Source of the DNA: Fidelibacterota bacterium
GTDB taxonomy: Bacteria; Fidelibacterota; Marinisomatia; Marinisomatales; TCS55
Direction: 5' to 3'
NCBI GenBank assembly: GCA_012964665.1
Contig: DTTO01000002.1
Coordinates: 1 to 49,685, forward strand
DNA length: 49,685 nucleotides
The notes under the pieces are model-generated. The model was not told the origin of the DNA, did no database searches, and saw only the letters and a program-made list of their open reading frames with translations. The position numbers and the translations under genes were made by a program. This document shows positions 1 to 8,390 of this stretch, piece by piece (position 1 is the first letter of the stretch; every line of letters starts with the position of its first letter).

Positions 1-1304
1 TGAATTCGGCCTGAACGGTCAGCGTGAATCTGATGCGCTTTTTCTTTTTCTTTGTCTTTTTCCAATTTCGAAATGGAATCATTATCATCAATATCATGAA
101 GCATTTCTCCAAGATCAGGAATCACGAATGTCTCCGGGTTATCAGGTGCCAAAGCATTCCGGCCTTTCTCCGTAATATCGATAACATGTGATTTCTCTTC
201 AATGCTAAAGAAAAGGTCTTCATCAACTTCATGAAGTTTTTTATCACGCATAAAATCGGATTCAACCTGATGGGCTAATTTTTTTGTTCCACCTTCTTGG
301 AAAATTTTCATCACTTTCGGATGTTTAGGCATTCCGCGCAAAGCTTGCAATAACTTATAGCCAGCTTCTTTATCCTTCCCTTCATTCATGTGGATTTCTC
401 CTTCAGAAACAATTTGGGATATAAGGGCTTTTTGTTTTTTAACCAAGTTTTGAACAAGAGGACGTAGATCCACAAAAGATGTATCAACTGGCGCATCTAC
501 GGCACCAGAAATAATCAAAGGTGTTCGGGCTTCATCAATCAAGACAGAATCTACTTCATCCACAATGGCATATGCATGACCGCGCTGGACTTGATCCTCC
601 TTTTGAAGGGACATGTTATCCCTGAGATAATCAAATCCAAATTCATTGTTGGTGCCATAAGTAATATCACAATTATAGCTCTCACGCCGCTGATCCGGTG
701 TCATATTATTTAAAATAAAGCCAACGGTTAGCCCCAATCGCTTATAAATTTCACCCATCCATTCCGCATCGCGCTGAGCCAAGTAATCATTCACGGTAAT
801 TAATTGTACGCCACGGCCAGTAAGTGCATTGAGATAAATGGGAAAAGCAGCAACAAGTGTTTTACCTTCCCCCGTTTTCATTTCCGCTACATTACCACGA
901 TGAAGAATGATACCTCCTAAAATTTGGACATCATAAGGAACCATTTCCCAACTTAATTCACGACCAACTACCTTCCAATTGGATCCACACATACGGCGAC
1001 AGGTCTCTTTTACCATGGCAAAGGCTTCTGGAAGGATTTCTTCTAATTGATCATGTTCCGCTTTTAAAATGAATTTTTTTGCTTCATCTTTGTCACTTAT
1101 ATCATTGGCTGCTTTTTCTTCTGTCGCTTTTCTAGCAGCAATAACCATAGCTTTCAGTTCCTGGGTACGGACTTTCAATTCATCATCAGATTTCGAAAGA
1201 AGATTTTCAGCCAATTGGTTGATTTGATCAACCGCTGGCATTAACTGTTTCATTTCCCGATCTGAACGAGACCCGAAAACCTTTTTAACCAGATTTTGTA
1301 TCAT
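1..1304 (-). CDS. secA: Preprotein translocase ATPase SecA (N-terminal part, cut by window edge)
   Basis: SecA is the motor that pushes unfolded preproteins through SecYEG using ATP. About 434 N-terminal residues lie in the window and the gene runs off the left edge. Walker A (MKTGEGKT) is at about residues 142-149. The DEAD-type Walker B segment ([17 protein letters not shown]) follows near residue 245 and leads into the preprotein-crosslinking domain. The start codon ATG (1304-1302) overlaps the nusB stop in an ATGA arrangement, so the two genes are probably translationally coupled. The N-terminus ([17 protein letters not shown]) is typical of the family. secDF of the same pathway lies at 40268-43095 in this window. 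Confidence 0.97.
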   Translation of the reverse strand, partial: MIQNLVKKVFGSRSDREMKQLMPAVDQINQLAENLLSKSDDELKVRTQELKAMVIAARKATEEKAANDISDKDEAKKFILKAEHDQLEEILPEAFAMVKETCRRMCGSNWKVVGRELSWEMVPYDVQILGGIILHRGNVAEMKTGEGKTLVAAFPIYLNALTGRGVQLITVNDYLAQRDAEWMGEIYKRLGLTVGFILNNMTPDQRRESYNCDITYGTNNEFGFDYLRDNMSLQKEDQVQRGHAYAIVDEVDSVLIDEARTPLIISGAVDAPVDTSFVDLRPLVQNLVKKQKALISQIVSEGEIHMNEGKDKEAGYKLLQALRGMPKHPKVMKIFQEGGTKKLAHQVESDFMRDKKLHEVDEDLFFSIEEKSHVIDITEKGRNALAPDNPETFVIPDLGEMLHDIDDNDSISKLEKDKEKEKAHQIHADRSGRI

Positions 1305-1744
1305 GAAGACTTTTTCTCTGTTTCTTTGGCTATTGTTTTATATACATTATCCAATACGCCATTCACAAAGCTGGAACTTTCTTCGGTACTATATTGTTTC
1401 GCAATTTCAATCGCCTCACTGATAGACACTTTTGGTGGCACATCATCCACAAAACATATTTCACTGATGGCAACACACAATAGCAGGCGGTCTAAAAGTG
1501 CTACCCGGTCAAACTCCCAATTGTTGAGACGGCTTTTGATCTGCTCCTCACACCATTCTTTATTATCTATAGTCACATCAAATAAATTCGTAATAAAATT
1601 GCGCATATTTTCATCGAAGGATTTCCGACCAAGTGCATCTTGGAGAACTTTATTTCTATCCTCCTCTGCAATTTCATAAGCGTAAAGAGCCTGTAATACG
1701 GCCTCGCGTCCCTGTCTTCGGGGGTGGGAATTATTTTTTGCCAC
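1301..1744 (-). CDS. nusB: Transcription antitermination factor NusB
   Basis: NusB binds boxA RNA with NusE (ribosomal protein S10) and supports antitermination of rRNA transcription. At 147 residues it has the normal length. It shows the all-helical NusB pattern: an N-terminal [16 protein letters not shown], a central [15 protein letters not shown], and the C-terminal signature [17 protein letters not shown] followed by [14 protein letters not shown]. The start is GTG at 1744, and no ATG lies nearby in frame. Its last bases overlap secA by 4 bases. It follows ilvE after about 55 bases and may be the fourth gene of the thiolase-led unit. Confidence 0.95.
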   Translation of the reverse strand: MAKNNSHPRRQGREAVLQALYAYEIAEEDRNKVLQDALGRKSFDENMRNFITNLFDVTIDNKEWCEEQIKSRLNNWEFDRVALLDRLLLCVAISEICFVDDVPPKVSISEAIEIAKQYSTEESSSFVNGVLDNVYKTIAKETEKKSS

Positions 1745-1799
1745 GTTTATCTTTAATATTTATAGTTTCAAATAGAGATTTCAAATTATTCCGATTTCG

Positions 1800-2825
1800 T
1801 TAATTCGTAATTGGATAAATCCAATCGAAAGTGTCATCAATTTCTTCTCGTTGAATCCCGAGCAATGTTTTTCTTAATTCTAGGGCAATAGCACCGAATT
1901 CTCCACTCCCAATTGTATGCTTTGCACCTCCTTTTGTCACAAAACCAATAGGTGTAACAACAACTGCAGTACCGGTACAAAATACTTCATCGGCATTGAT
2001 TAGTTCATTTAAGGATAAATCTCCCTCTATAACTTCTAAACCCATTAATTCTTTTGCAATACAGATTACGGAATCACGGGTAATTCCGGGTAAGATCGAA
2101 CCACACAATCTTGGTGTTTTTAATATTTTTCCTGTCAATGCAAAAAGGTTGGCTGAACCCATTTCTTCCACACAAGTTTCATCAGAAGCTTTCATGTAAA
2201 TCACCTCGTTAAATCCTGCTGCTTTTGCTTTGGAACCGGGCAATAGCGAGGCAGAATAATTACCAATTGCCTTTGCATTTCCAATTCCTTTTGGGGCAGC
2301 ACGATGATATTGCTCTGATACTATTAAATGTAATGGTTTGACACCGCCCTTAAAATATGGTCCGACCGGTGAAACAAAGACCATAAAAAGATAATCGGAT
2401 GATGGTCCTACACTGATGGAAGGGCTGGTGCCAAAAGATATTGGGCGGATATACATGCTACCCTTCTTATAAGGTGGTACAAAATCAATATTATCGTTAA
2501 CTGTCTGCCTAACGGCATCAAGAAAATAATCCTCAGTAATTTCAGGTATACAAAGACGTCGAGTGGATTCGCCAATTCTTTTTGCATTCATCTGGGGTCG
2601 AAATAGTACAATTCGATCTTTTGCAGTATGATAAGCTTTTAGTCCTTCAAAAACGCCCTGTCCATAATTCATTACACAAGATGCGGGCGACATTTTCACT
2701 TTTCCATAAGGAACTAATCCACCATTAGCCCAAGCATTGCCCGCTTGACTTTCTGCCTGCCACATACTGCGAGTGGGTACCACTTCAAATTTTAGATTTT
2801 CCCAATCAATATTTTGTTTTTTCAT
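1800..2825 (-). CDS. ilvE: Branched-chain amino acid aminotransferase
   Basis: This PLP enzyme interconverts leucine, isoleucine and valine with their 2-oxo acids, using glutamate/2-oxoglutarate. At 341 residues it resembles the longer BCAT type (fold-type IV), which includes the eukaryotic and many bacterial enzymes. The PLP lysine is most likely K185 in GIGNAKAIGNYSAS. The phosphate-binding GSANLFAL segment and the C-terminal FCTGTAVVVTPIG loop are also present. The ATG overlaps the stop of the upstream acyl-CoA dehydrogenase (ATGA), so the genes are coupled. That neighbourhood suggests a role in branched-chain amino acid breakdown as well as synthesis, but the direction cannot be read from sequence. 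Confidence 0.93.
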   Translation of the reverse strand: MKKQNIDWENLKFEVVPTRSMWQAESQAGNAWANGGLVPYGKVKMSPASCVMNYGQGVFEGLKAYHTAKDRIVLFRPQMNAKRIGESTRRLCIPEITEDYFLDAVRQTVNDNIDFVPPYKKGSMYIRPISFGTSPSISVGPSSDYLFMVFVSPVGPYFKGGVKPLHLIVSEQYHRAAPKGIGNAKAIGNYSASLLPGSKAKAAGFNEVIYMKASDETCVEEMGSANLFALTGKILKTPRLCGSILPGITRDSVICIAKELMGLEVIEGDLSLNELINADEVFCTGTAVVVTPIGFVTKGGAKHTIGSGEFGAIALELRKTLLGIQREEIDDTFDWIYPITN

Positions 2826-3973
2826 TTTCTTTCTCTTCTTAAGAGTGAACGGGCGATGATTAATTCCTGTATCTCTGATGTCCCTTCATATATTTGGGTA
2901 ATTTTAGCATCCCGCATAAGTCTTTCAACCCCAGTTCCACGTATATATCCGTATCCACCAAAAATTTGTACACATTGTGTGGATGCATCCATAGCCACTT
3001 TTGAGGCAAAGTTTTTTGCCATGGCCGCTTCCTTTCCGAATGGTTTTCCTTCGTCCTTTAATTGCGCTGCACGATGAATAAGCAGACGAGCAGCATCTAC
3101 ATGGATGGCCATTTGTGCCAGTTTACTTTGAATAGCACCAAATTCGCCGATGGTTTTTCCAAACTGTTTACGTTCATTAGCGTATTGTATTGACCTATTC
3201 AATGATTCAGCAGCGATTCCCAACGCCTGAGTTGCAATCCCAATCCGCCCGCCATCTAGGGTGCCCAGAGCAATTTTAAAGCCTTGACCTTCTTTACCAA
3301 TTATGTTTTCCGCAGGAACTTTACAATCTTCAAGATATAACTCGCATGTGTCAGAACCGCGAATACCCAGTTTGTTTTCTTTTTTACCTATTGATAACCC
3401 ATCAAAACCCTTTTCAACGATAAAAGCTGAAATACCTTTGGATCCAACATCTTTTTCCGTTAGGCACATGAGTAAAACTATATCGGAGCTAATACCACTG
3501 GTCACCCAATTTTTTGTTCCATTAATAATATATTGATTCCCGTCCCGCTTTGCAAAGGTGCGCATATTGCTGGCATCGGACCCGGATTGGGGTTCAGATA
3601 ATGAAAAAGCACCTAGCCATTCACCACTAGCAAGCTTCGTTAAATATTTCTGTTTTTGTTTTTCACTACCATATAGATATAATAGTTGACAGACTAATGA
3701 ATTGTTTACCGACATAATCACAGTTGCTGAGGCATCTGCTTTGGCGATCTCTTCCAACGCGATGCAATAGGATAAGGAATCTATTCCGGCGCCACCATAT
3801 TCTTCTGGAATCATCATCCCCATAAAGCCTAATTCACCCATCATTTTAACTTGTTCAGCTGGAAATTGAGCATTCTCATCACGATCTATTACGCCAGGAC
3901 GGAGATGATCGTTGGCAAAGTCCCGGGCGGTCTTTTGTATCAGCTGTTGTTCCTCAGATAAATTAAAATTCAT
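2822..3973 (-). CDS. Acyl-CoA dehydrogenase (short/branched-chain or butyryl-CoA type)
   Basis: This FAD flavoenzyme introduces the trans-2,3 double bond into acyl-CoA and passes electrons to electron-transfer flavoprotein. The protein of 383 residues begins MNFNLSEEQQ. An upstream in-frame extension exists, but the AGGAGA at 3978-3983 sits 4 bases before this ATG and fixes the start. The FAD/substrate signatures are present (AFSLSEPQSGSD, then WVTSG). The catalytic base is E363 in IYEGTSEIQ, the position used by short-chain and butyryl-CoA dehydrogenases, whereas isovaleryl-CoA dehydrogenase has its base elsewhere. It lies between thiolase and ilvE, which suits fatty-acid or isoleucine/valine oxidation. 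Exact chain length is not determinable. Confidence 0.92.
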   Translation of the reverse strand: MNFNLSEEQQLIQKTARDFANDHLRPGVIDRDENAQFPAEQVKMMGELGFMGMMIPEEYGGAGIDSLSYCIALEEIAKADASATVIMSVNNSLVCQLLYLYGSEKQKQKYLTKLASGEWLGAFSLSEPQSGSDASNMRTFAKRDGNQYIINGTKNWVTSGISSDIVLLMCLTEKDVGSKGISAFIVEKGFDGLSIGKKENKLGIRGSDTCELYLEDCKVPAENIIGKEGQGFKIALGTLDGGRIGIATQALGIAAESLNRSIQYANERKQFGKTIGEFGAIQSKLAQMAIHVDAARLLIHRAAQLKDEGKPFGKEAAMAKNFASKVAMDASTQCVQIFGGYGYIRGTGVERLMRDAKITQIYEGTSEIQELIIARSLLRRERK

Positions 3974-3974
3974 T

Positions 3975-5159
3975 TTATCTCCTGACAACCATTGCCGAAG
4001 CTTCCCCACCTCCAATACATAATGTCGCCAAGCCAGTCTGCACATCCCTGTTTTTCATAGCATGAATTAAAGTGGTCAAAATACGTGCCCCACTGCCACC
4101 GATGGGATGACCAATTGCAATAGCACCACCATTCACATTGACTTTGCTGTGATCAAGTTTAAAATCTTCTATAGCCGCCATTGCCACCGGTGCAAATGCT
4201 TCATTTATCTCCCAAAGGTCAATGTCTTCAACTGTGAGGTTCGCTTTATCTAATACTTTTTGAATTGCCTTGGTCGGTGCTGTTGTAAACCATTCCGGTT
4301 CATGAGCGGCCGAAGCTTGAGCCACAACTGTAGCCAAGGATTTCAAGCCCAATTCCTTAGCTTTTTCAAGCGATATAAGCATCACAGCGGCAGCACCATC
4401 ATTAATTTTTGAAGCATTGGCGGCTGTGATAGTCCCATCCTTTTCAAAGGCAGGGTGCAGTTTCACCATTTTTTCAAAATTCGCTCGACCTGGTTCTTCA
4501 TCTGTATCAACGACCAATGAATCGCCTTTCCGCTGGGGAACGGAAACCGATACGATCTCATCAGTAAATGACCCATTCCTTTGAGCTAACTGTGCTCGGG
4601 TATAGGATTCCTTGGCGAAGTTATCTTGATCTTCTCGGCTATAATTTTTATCATGGGCACATATTTCGGCACAATTACCCATATGTTTATTACTGTATAC
4701 ATCCCATAGTCCATCCTGTATCATTGAATCAATCAACTGTCCATGACCCAGCCGATGACCATCCCGCCCTTTAGGGAGCAGGTATGGCGCCTGAGTCATA
4801 TTTTCCATTCCACCAGCGATTACAATCTCTGCATCGCCAGTTTGGATAGCCTGAGCTGCCAGCATTACTGCTTTCAAACCCGAACCACACATTTTATTAA
4901 TAGTTAGGCATTCTACTGAATTGGGTAAACCGGCACCTAAAGCTGCCTGCCGTGCCGGAGCTTGACCTTGGCCTGCAGATAAAACATTTCCCATTATAAT
5001 TTCGTCAATCATATTGCTATCAATACCGGTTTCCTCGAGGACTGCTTGTATAACACTAGAACCTAACCGATGCGCTGGAACAGGGGAAATACTACCTTGG
5101 AAGGCCCCCACTGGTGTACGCTTGGCAGACAGAATAACAACTTTTCTCAATTTAAACAT
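3975..5159 (-). CDS. atoB: Acetyl-CoA C-acetyltransferase (thiolase)
   Basis: Thiolase cleaves 3-oxoacyl-CoA with CoA, or condenses two acetyl-CoA. The 394 residues match the family. The triad is visible: acyl-accepting C91 in NKMCGSGLKAV, H351 in GHPIGGSGAR, and C381 in CIGGGEA. The first ATG (5159) is used here. A TTG three codons later (start LRKVVILSAKRTP) matches the usual family N-terminus and cannot be excluded. The stop codon TAA lies inside the ribosome-binding stretch of the next gene, leaving a single base between the two. It is the first gene of the thl-acd-ilvE run. The symbol is a best guess, since fadA-like and phaA-like roles are equally possible. Confidence 0.92.
   Translation of the reverse strand: MFKLRKVVILSAKRTPVGAFQGSISPVPAHRLGSSVIQAVLEETGIDSNMIDEIIMGNVLSAGQGQAPARQAALGAGLPNSVECLTINKMCGSGLKAVMLAAQAIQTGDAEIVIAGGMENMTQAPYLLPKGRDGHRLGHGQLIDSMIQDGLWDVYSNKHMGNCAEICAHDKNYSREDQDNFAKESYTRAQLAQRNGSFTDEIVSVSVPQRKGDSLVVDTDEEPGRANFEKMVKLHPAFEKDGTITAANASKINDGAAAVMLISLEKAKELGLKSLATVVAQASAAHEPEWFTTAPTKAIQKVLDKANLTVEDIDLWEINEAFAPVAMAAIEDFKLDHSKVNVNGGAIAIGHPIGGSGARILTTLIHAMKNRDVQTGLATLCIGGGEASAMVVRR
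3978..3983 (-). promoter_or_regulatory. Ribosome-binding site of the acyl-CoA dehydrogenase
   Basis: AGGAGA on the minus strand, 4 bases before the ATG at 3973. It overlaps the last codons of the thiolase gene. It decides the start over the in-frame upstream extension that would overlap thiolase. Confidence 0.8.
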
Positions 5160-5270
5160 CCATAATCTTTTGCGTTTTGGGAATGATATAATTACCAGCG
5201 GAGGCTGAGATAACGGGGTATCCGGTAGATTGAATGTGCTTAATCAATGAACAATAATAATTTTTTATTT

Positions 5271-5304
5271 AGCTATTTTCGTTGGACACACATCGAAAAT
5301 AGCT
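5271..5304. repeat. Perfect 11-bp inverted repeat between phoH and the thiolase operon
   Basis: The left arm agctattttcg (5271-5281) and the right arm cgaaaatagct (5294-5304) are perfectly complementary, with a 12-base spacer. It lies in the 200-base gap downstream of phoH and about 110 bases upstream of the thiolase start. As a minus-strand hairpin it is followed by AAATAAAAAATT rather than a T-run, so it is a poor intrinsic terminator. It could instead be an operator for the thiolase-led operon. The remainder of 5160-5360 shows no gene. Confidence 0.5.
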
Positions 5305-5360
5305 GTCAAAACAGGCAAGAAGTTAACAAATATGGCAGTCGATTTTTAAGTCTTTTGGTA

Positions 5361-6305
5361 CTAATTACCGTTAGACTGGTTATCATAAGCTTTGATGATA
5401 TCCCGAACTAATTTGTGGCGTACTACATCGGATTCATCTAGTTGGCTAAAGCCAATCCCATCAATGCCATTTAAAATTTCAATTACTTGCAGGAGGCCCG
5501 ATTCTGATTTCTTGGGAAGATCAATTTGAGTTACATCTCCGGTAACAATGGCACGGGAATTTACACCTAGTCTGGTTAGAAACATTTTCATCTGCATGGT
5601 GGTTGCATTTTGAGCCTCATCTAAAATCATAAAGGTATTGTTGAGTGTTCGTCCGCGCATATAAGCTAAAGGAATAACCTCAATAGTATTTTTGGCCAAT
5701 AATGGTTTTAAACGTGTGGATGGCATCATATCACCCAAAGCATCATACAAGGGCGCCAAATATGGATCCACTTTTTCTTTCAAATCTCCTGGTAAAAAAC
5801 CAAGGCTTTCCCCAGCTTCCACAGCTGGCCTGCAAAATACAATACGGTCTACTTCCCTGTTTTCGAGAGATGCTACGGCAAAAGCAACTGCCAAATAGGT
5901 TTTCCCTGTACCCGCCGGGCCCACAGCAAAGACAATATCATTGTTTTGGACTGTTTTAATATATGCTTTTTGCCCATTTGTTTGTCCTGATATAGCACCC
6001 TTACGTCCATAATGAACAACTGTGTCTAATTCATCCGTTTCATGGCCATTTTGTGATGCGGTAATATTGATTAGTGTTTTGACATCATCCTGCGTAAGTG
6101 ATCCTTTTCGGTTAAGTGTGGATCCCATTTCATGAAAAACCTCATGAATCACAGCCACCTCATCTTCCATACCTTCAATTTTTATAATATTCCCTCGTAC
6201 AATGATATTACTTGTGAAAGCATTTTCAATCAGTTTTAAGTTGGCGTCTGCCGGGCCGAACAAGCTGCCCAGATCAACACCTTTCATTTCAATTGTCTTT
6301 TCCAT
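5361..6305 (-). CDS. phoH: PhoH-like ATPase (YbeZ family)
   Basis: A cytoplasmic P-loop ATPase of the PhoH/YbeZ family, usually linked to RNA metabolism and, in many genomes, to ybeY. At 314 residues it is of standard length. A short N-terminal KH-like region (about 1-100) precedes the ATPase domain. Walker A is GPAGTGKT at 129-136 and Walker B is MILDEAQNAT near 225. The arginine-rich VTGDVTQIDLP sensor stretch follows. The ATG at 6305 has a TAGGG stretch just upstream. No ybeY is adjacent in this window. It is transcribed away from the TatT-like gene across an 87-base gap. Confidence 0.93.
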   Translation of the reverse strand: MEKTIEMKGVDLGSLFGPADANLKLIENAFTSNIIVRGNIIKIEGMEDEVAVIHEVFHEMGSTLNRKGSLTQDDVKTLINITASQNGHETDELDTVVHYGRKGAISGQTNGQKAYIKTVQNNDIVFAVGPAGTGKTYLAVAFAVASLENREVDRIVFCRPAVEAGESLGFLPGDLKEKVDPYLAPLYDALGDMMPSTRLKPLLAKNTIEVIPLAYMRGRTLNNTFMILDEAQNATTMQMKMFLTRLGVNSRAIVTGDVTQIDLPKKSESGLLQVIEILNGIDGIGFSQLDESDVVRHKLVRDIIKAYDNQSNGN

Positions 6306-6392
6306 CTACCCTAATTATTTAGTTTACTTTAACATAGAATTTAGTCAATTTCATAAGGAATTCATTAGCCTTGATCTCGGCGAAAGTATAGC

Positions 6393-7262
6393 ATGAAAAA
6401 AAAATACTATATTCTTTTTGCAGGTATTTGTTTATATGGTTCAGGATGTATAACAAAACCTGCAGTTTTAAGTCGATACCTTTCCACCGAAAAAAATATC
6501 CAATTTCTGGTGGATAAAGGTAAATCCCATTGGGAAAAACGCATTAATCCGAAAGATGCGGAAAGAGCCCGCTTGTTTTTGTCCACAGCCTATTATCAGA
6601 ATCCTAATAACGGAGAGGTATCTGCACTTTATTCAAGGGTTTGTTTTTTCATCGGATATTATTTAGAAGAAGATCCGGCTAAATCCGATTCATTGTTTAT
6701 TGAGGGTATGGAGACGTCCTGGGATTTTATTGTTTCGACAGAAGCGTATCAGGAAGGATACGCTCTCACTGAGGGAGATTCCATAGTAAAAATGATCAGT
6801 GGTATAGAAAATACACCACAAGAAATAATACCTATTTTGTATTGGTGGGTGGCAAATTATTCCCGTTTTCTTCTAACAAAACCCGTAATGGAACGCATTG
6901 GAAAGCGAGAAATTATTGAAACAGCCGTACATCGGATATTGGCTCTCAATCCAAATTTCTTTTATCATGGTGCTAATCGGATTTTTGGTGGTATTTATGC
7001 CCGCCTTCCTGGTGTGGAGTTGAGTCATTCCAAAAATAATTTTGAAAAATCTATTGCTGGAAGTCCAAATTATTTAGGTACTTATGTGATTCGTGCTCAA
7101 TACTTCCACACCAAAAGTGGTAATCGTGAAAAATTCGTGCAAGATTTACAATTTGTGCTACAGGCTGACCCAACTTTATTACCCGAAGTATCTCCTGAAA
7201 ATTTGTTAGAACAAGAAAAAGCGCGAAAACTACTGGCAAAAGAATCTGCTCTATTCGAATAA
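6393..7262 (+). CDS. TatT-like (TRAP transporter T-component) putative lipoprotein
   Basis: Predicted exported protein of 289 residues. The N-terminus is a lysine-rich signal sequence ending in LYGSGC, a plausible though not perfect lipobox with C19 as the lipidated residue. The body is helical and TPR-like. The C-terminal half follows the TatT pattern: a helix with ALNPNFFYHGANRIFGGIYA, then a HSKNNFEKSIAGSPNYLG helix pair, and the closing ENLLEQEKARKLLAK...LF. Known TatT forms a periplasmic trimer that binds the TRAP substrate-binding protein TatP. No TRAP P, Q or M gene lies nearby, so its partner is unknown. Family assignment rests on pattern resemblance. Confidence 0.65.
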   Translation: MKKKYYILFAGICLYGSGCITKPAVLSRYLSTEKNIQFLVDKGKSHWEKRINPKDAERARLFLSTAYYQNPNNGEVSALYSRVCFFIGYYLEEDPAKSDSLFIEGMETSWDFIVSTEAYQEGYALTEGDSIVKMISGIENTPQEIIPILYWWVANYSRFLLTKPVMERIGKREIIETAVHRILALNPNFFYHGANRIFGGIYARLPGVELSHSKNNFEKSIAGSPNYLGTYVIRAQYFHTKSGNREKFVQDLQFVLQADPTLLPEVSPENLLEQEKARKLLAKESALFE

Positions 7263-7314
7263 GCAATGTGCTTTTCTTCTGGCAGATAACCATTCATTCG
7301 ACTCAAATTAGTAC

Positions 7315-7905
7315 ATGATTCCAAATATAGTCTTATGGAGTTTATTTGTTCTAATCTGCATCATCCTGGCGATACTTTTCATCCCTTATCGCTTGTCAAT
7401 TGTGGGTAATATCCAATGGTTCGAAAATAAAAAGACAGGGAATGCGCATATCCATTTTGGTGGGACAAAGCGCGGAATTTCCATTTCACCCTTTCCAATA
7501 ATGCGGTTTTATTTCGGGCGTTTTGACCAACCATTTTTTTCATTTTCCCTTCCCAAAAAAAAAGAACCAAAAATAAAGAAGGATAAAATGAAACCACTAA
7601 ATAAGAAATTTAAATCAATTAAAACTTATACCATTTTAGGGAAGGAAGCCCTTGATGAAATCCATTTTGACCAATTCTTCCTAAATGGCAAGTTAGGATT
7701 TCCAAATCCAATGCACACGGGTATGATCTTTGGATGGAGTCAATTATTAGGAAATTTTATAAGAAGTAAAAATGTTGATATTTCGATCAGTCCTCAATTC
7801 AATAACCGCTTTGAAACAGATATACGAGGTAATTTCAGATTAAAATTTATCCCAGGAAAAGTCTTATGGAAGGCTGTAAAAACTTATTTCAAATTCAAGA
7901 AATGA
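7315..7905 (+). CDS. DUF2953-like membrane-anchored protein (YtfI-like)
   Basis: Protein of 196 residues with one N-terminal transmembrane helix (about 4-25), then a soluble part. The stretch KLGFPNPMHTGMIFGWSQLLG followed by VDISISPQF and a basic, hydrophobic tail resembles the DUF2953 core (G..P..TG...G...., v.i.P.F). A basic linker with many lysines lies at about 80-100. The gene ends 10 bases before the YtfJ/GerW homologue, the same neighbour that the Bacillus DUF2953 protein YtfI has. That context raises confidence in a weak match. Function is unknown. It is probably inner-membrane anchored. Confidence 0.6.
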   Translation: MIPNIVLWSLFVLICIILAILFIPYRLSIVGNIQWFENKKTGNAHIHFGGTKRGISISPFPIMRFYFGRFDQPFFSFSLPKKKEPKIKKDKMKPLNKKFKSIKTYTILGKEALDEIHFDQFFLNGKLGFPNPMHTGMIFGWSQLLGNFIRSKNVDISISPQFNNRFETDIRGNFRLKFIPGKVLWKAVKTYFKFKK

Positions 7906-7915
7906 AAGGGTTATC

Positions 7916-8308
7916 ATGAATATAGCAGAATTGATTAAAAACACCTTAAAAGAAGCCCAGGAATTAATGACCTCAAAAACAGTGGTTGGTGAACCCATTC
8001 GTACCGATACCCATACGGTCATCCCTGTATCTAAAGTAATGTTCGGCTTTGGCGGTGGAGGCAGTGAAGGCAATGAAAAGGGCAAAGTCGGTAATGGCCA
8101 AGGCGTTGGTGGCGGATGGTCAATCGAACCAGTCGCTTTTGTAGTTGTTGGAGATGATGGAGCAAAACTTATGACCATTGGTGATAAAGAATCCCTTACG
8201 GGGAAATTGATGGATCTTGCCCCTTCTGTCATTGAATCTGTTAAAGAATTTGTTGGCAAAAACCAGAATGATAATTCGGAAGAGGAAAATCCTGAGAATC
8301 AAAATTAG
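7916..8308 (+). CDS. ytfJ: GerW/YtfJ family protein
   Basis: A 130-residue protein of the GerW (YtfJ) family, named for a Bacillus spore protein needed for normal germination. It shows the family plan: an N-terminal helix (IAELIKNTLKEAQELM), then VVGEPI...HTVIPVSKVMFGFGGGG. A glycine-rich loop follows at about residues 43-67, then WSIEPVAFVVV, and an acidic, Asn-rich tail. No signal peptide is seen. A good ribosome-binding site (AAAGGG, 7905-7910) precedes the ATG. It is coupled to the DUF2953-like gene upstream. Homologues occur in many non-sporulating bacteria, where the role is unknown. Confidence 0.88.
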   Translation: MNIAELIKNTLKEAQELMTSKTVVGEPIRTDTHTVIPVSKVMFGFGGGGSEGNEKGKVGNGQGVGGGWSIEPVAFVVVGDDGAKLMTIGDKESLTGKLMDLAPSVIESVKEFVGKNQNDNSEEENPENQN

Positions 8309-8351
8309 CCTATCATCTATAATTAAATTGATTCTATAATAACTTATACAC

Positions 8352-8384
8352 TACTTCCTGAGAAGTAATAAATACAAAGGAGAG
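8352..8384 (+). promoter_or_regulatory. Small hairpin and strong ribosome-binding site before the BNR-repeat gene
   Basis: A 6-bp stem (TACTTC 8352-8357, GAAGTA 8362-8367) with a CTGA loop is followed by AAAGGAGAG (8376-8384), 6 bases before the ATG at 8391. The ribosome-binding site is among the strongest in the window and fixes the start. A TATAAT-like stretch lies just upstream, near 8335. The role of the hairpin is unknown. Confidence 0.45.
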
Positions 8385-8390
8385 ATTAAT

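Noticed and set aside
7261-7275. Short hairpin AAGCA-ATG-TGCTT after the TatT-like gene
   Set aside because: A 5-bp stem with a weak T-tail is too little to call a terminator, and the next gene runs in the same direction.
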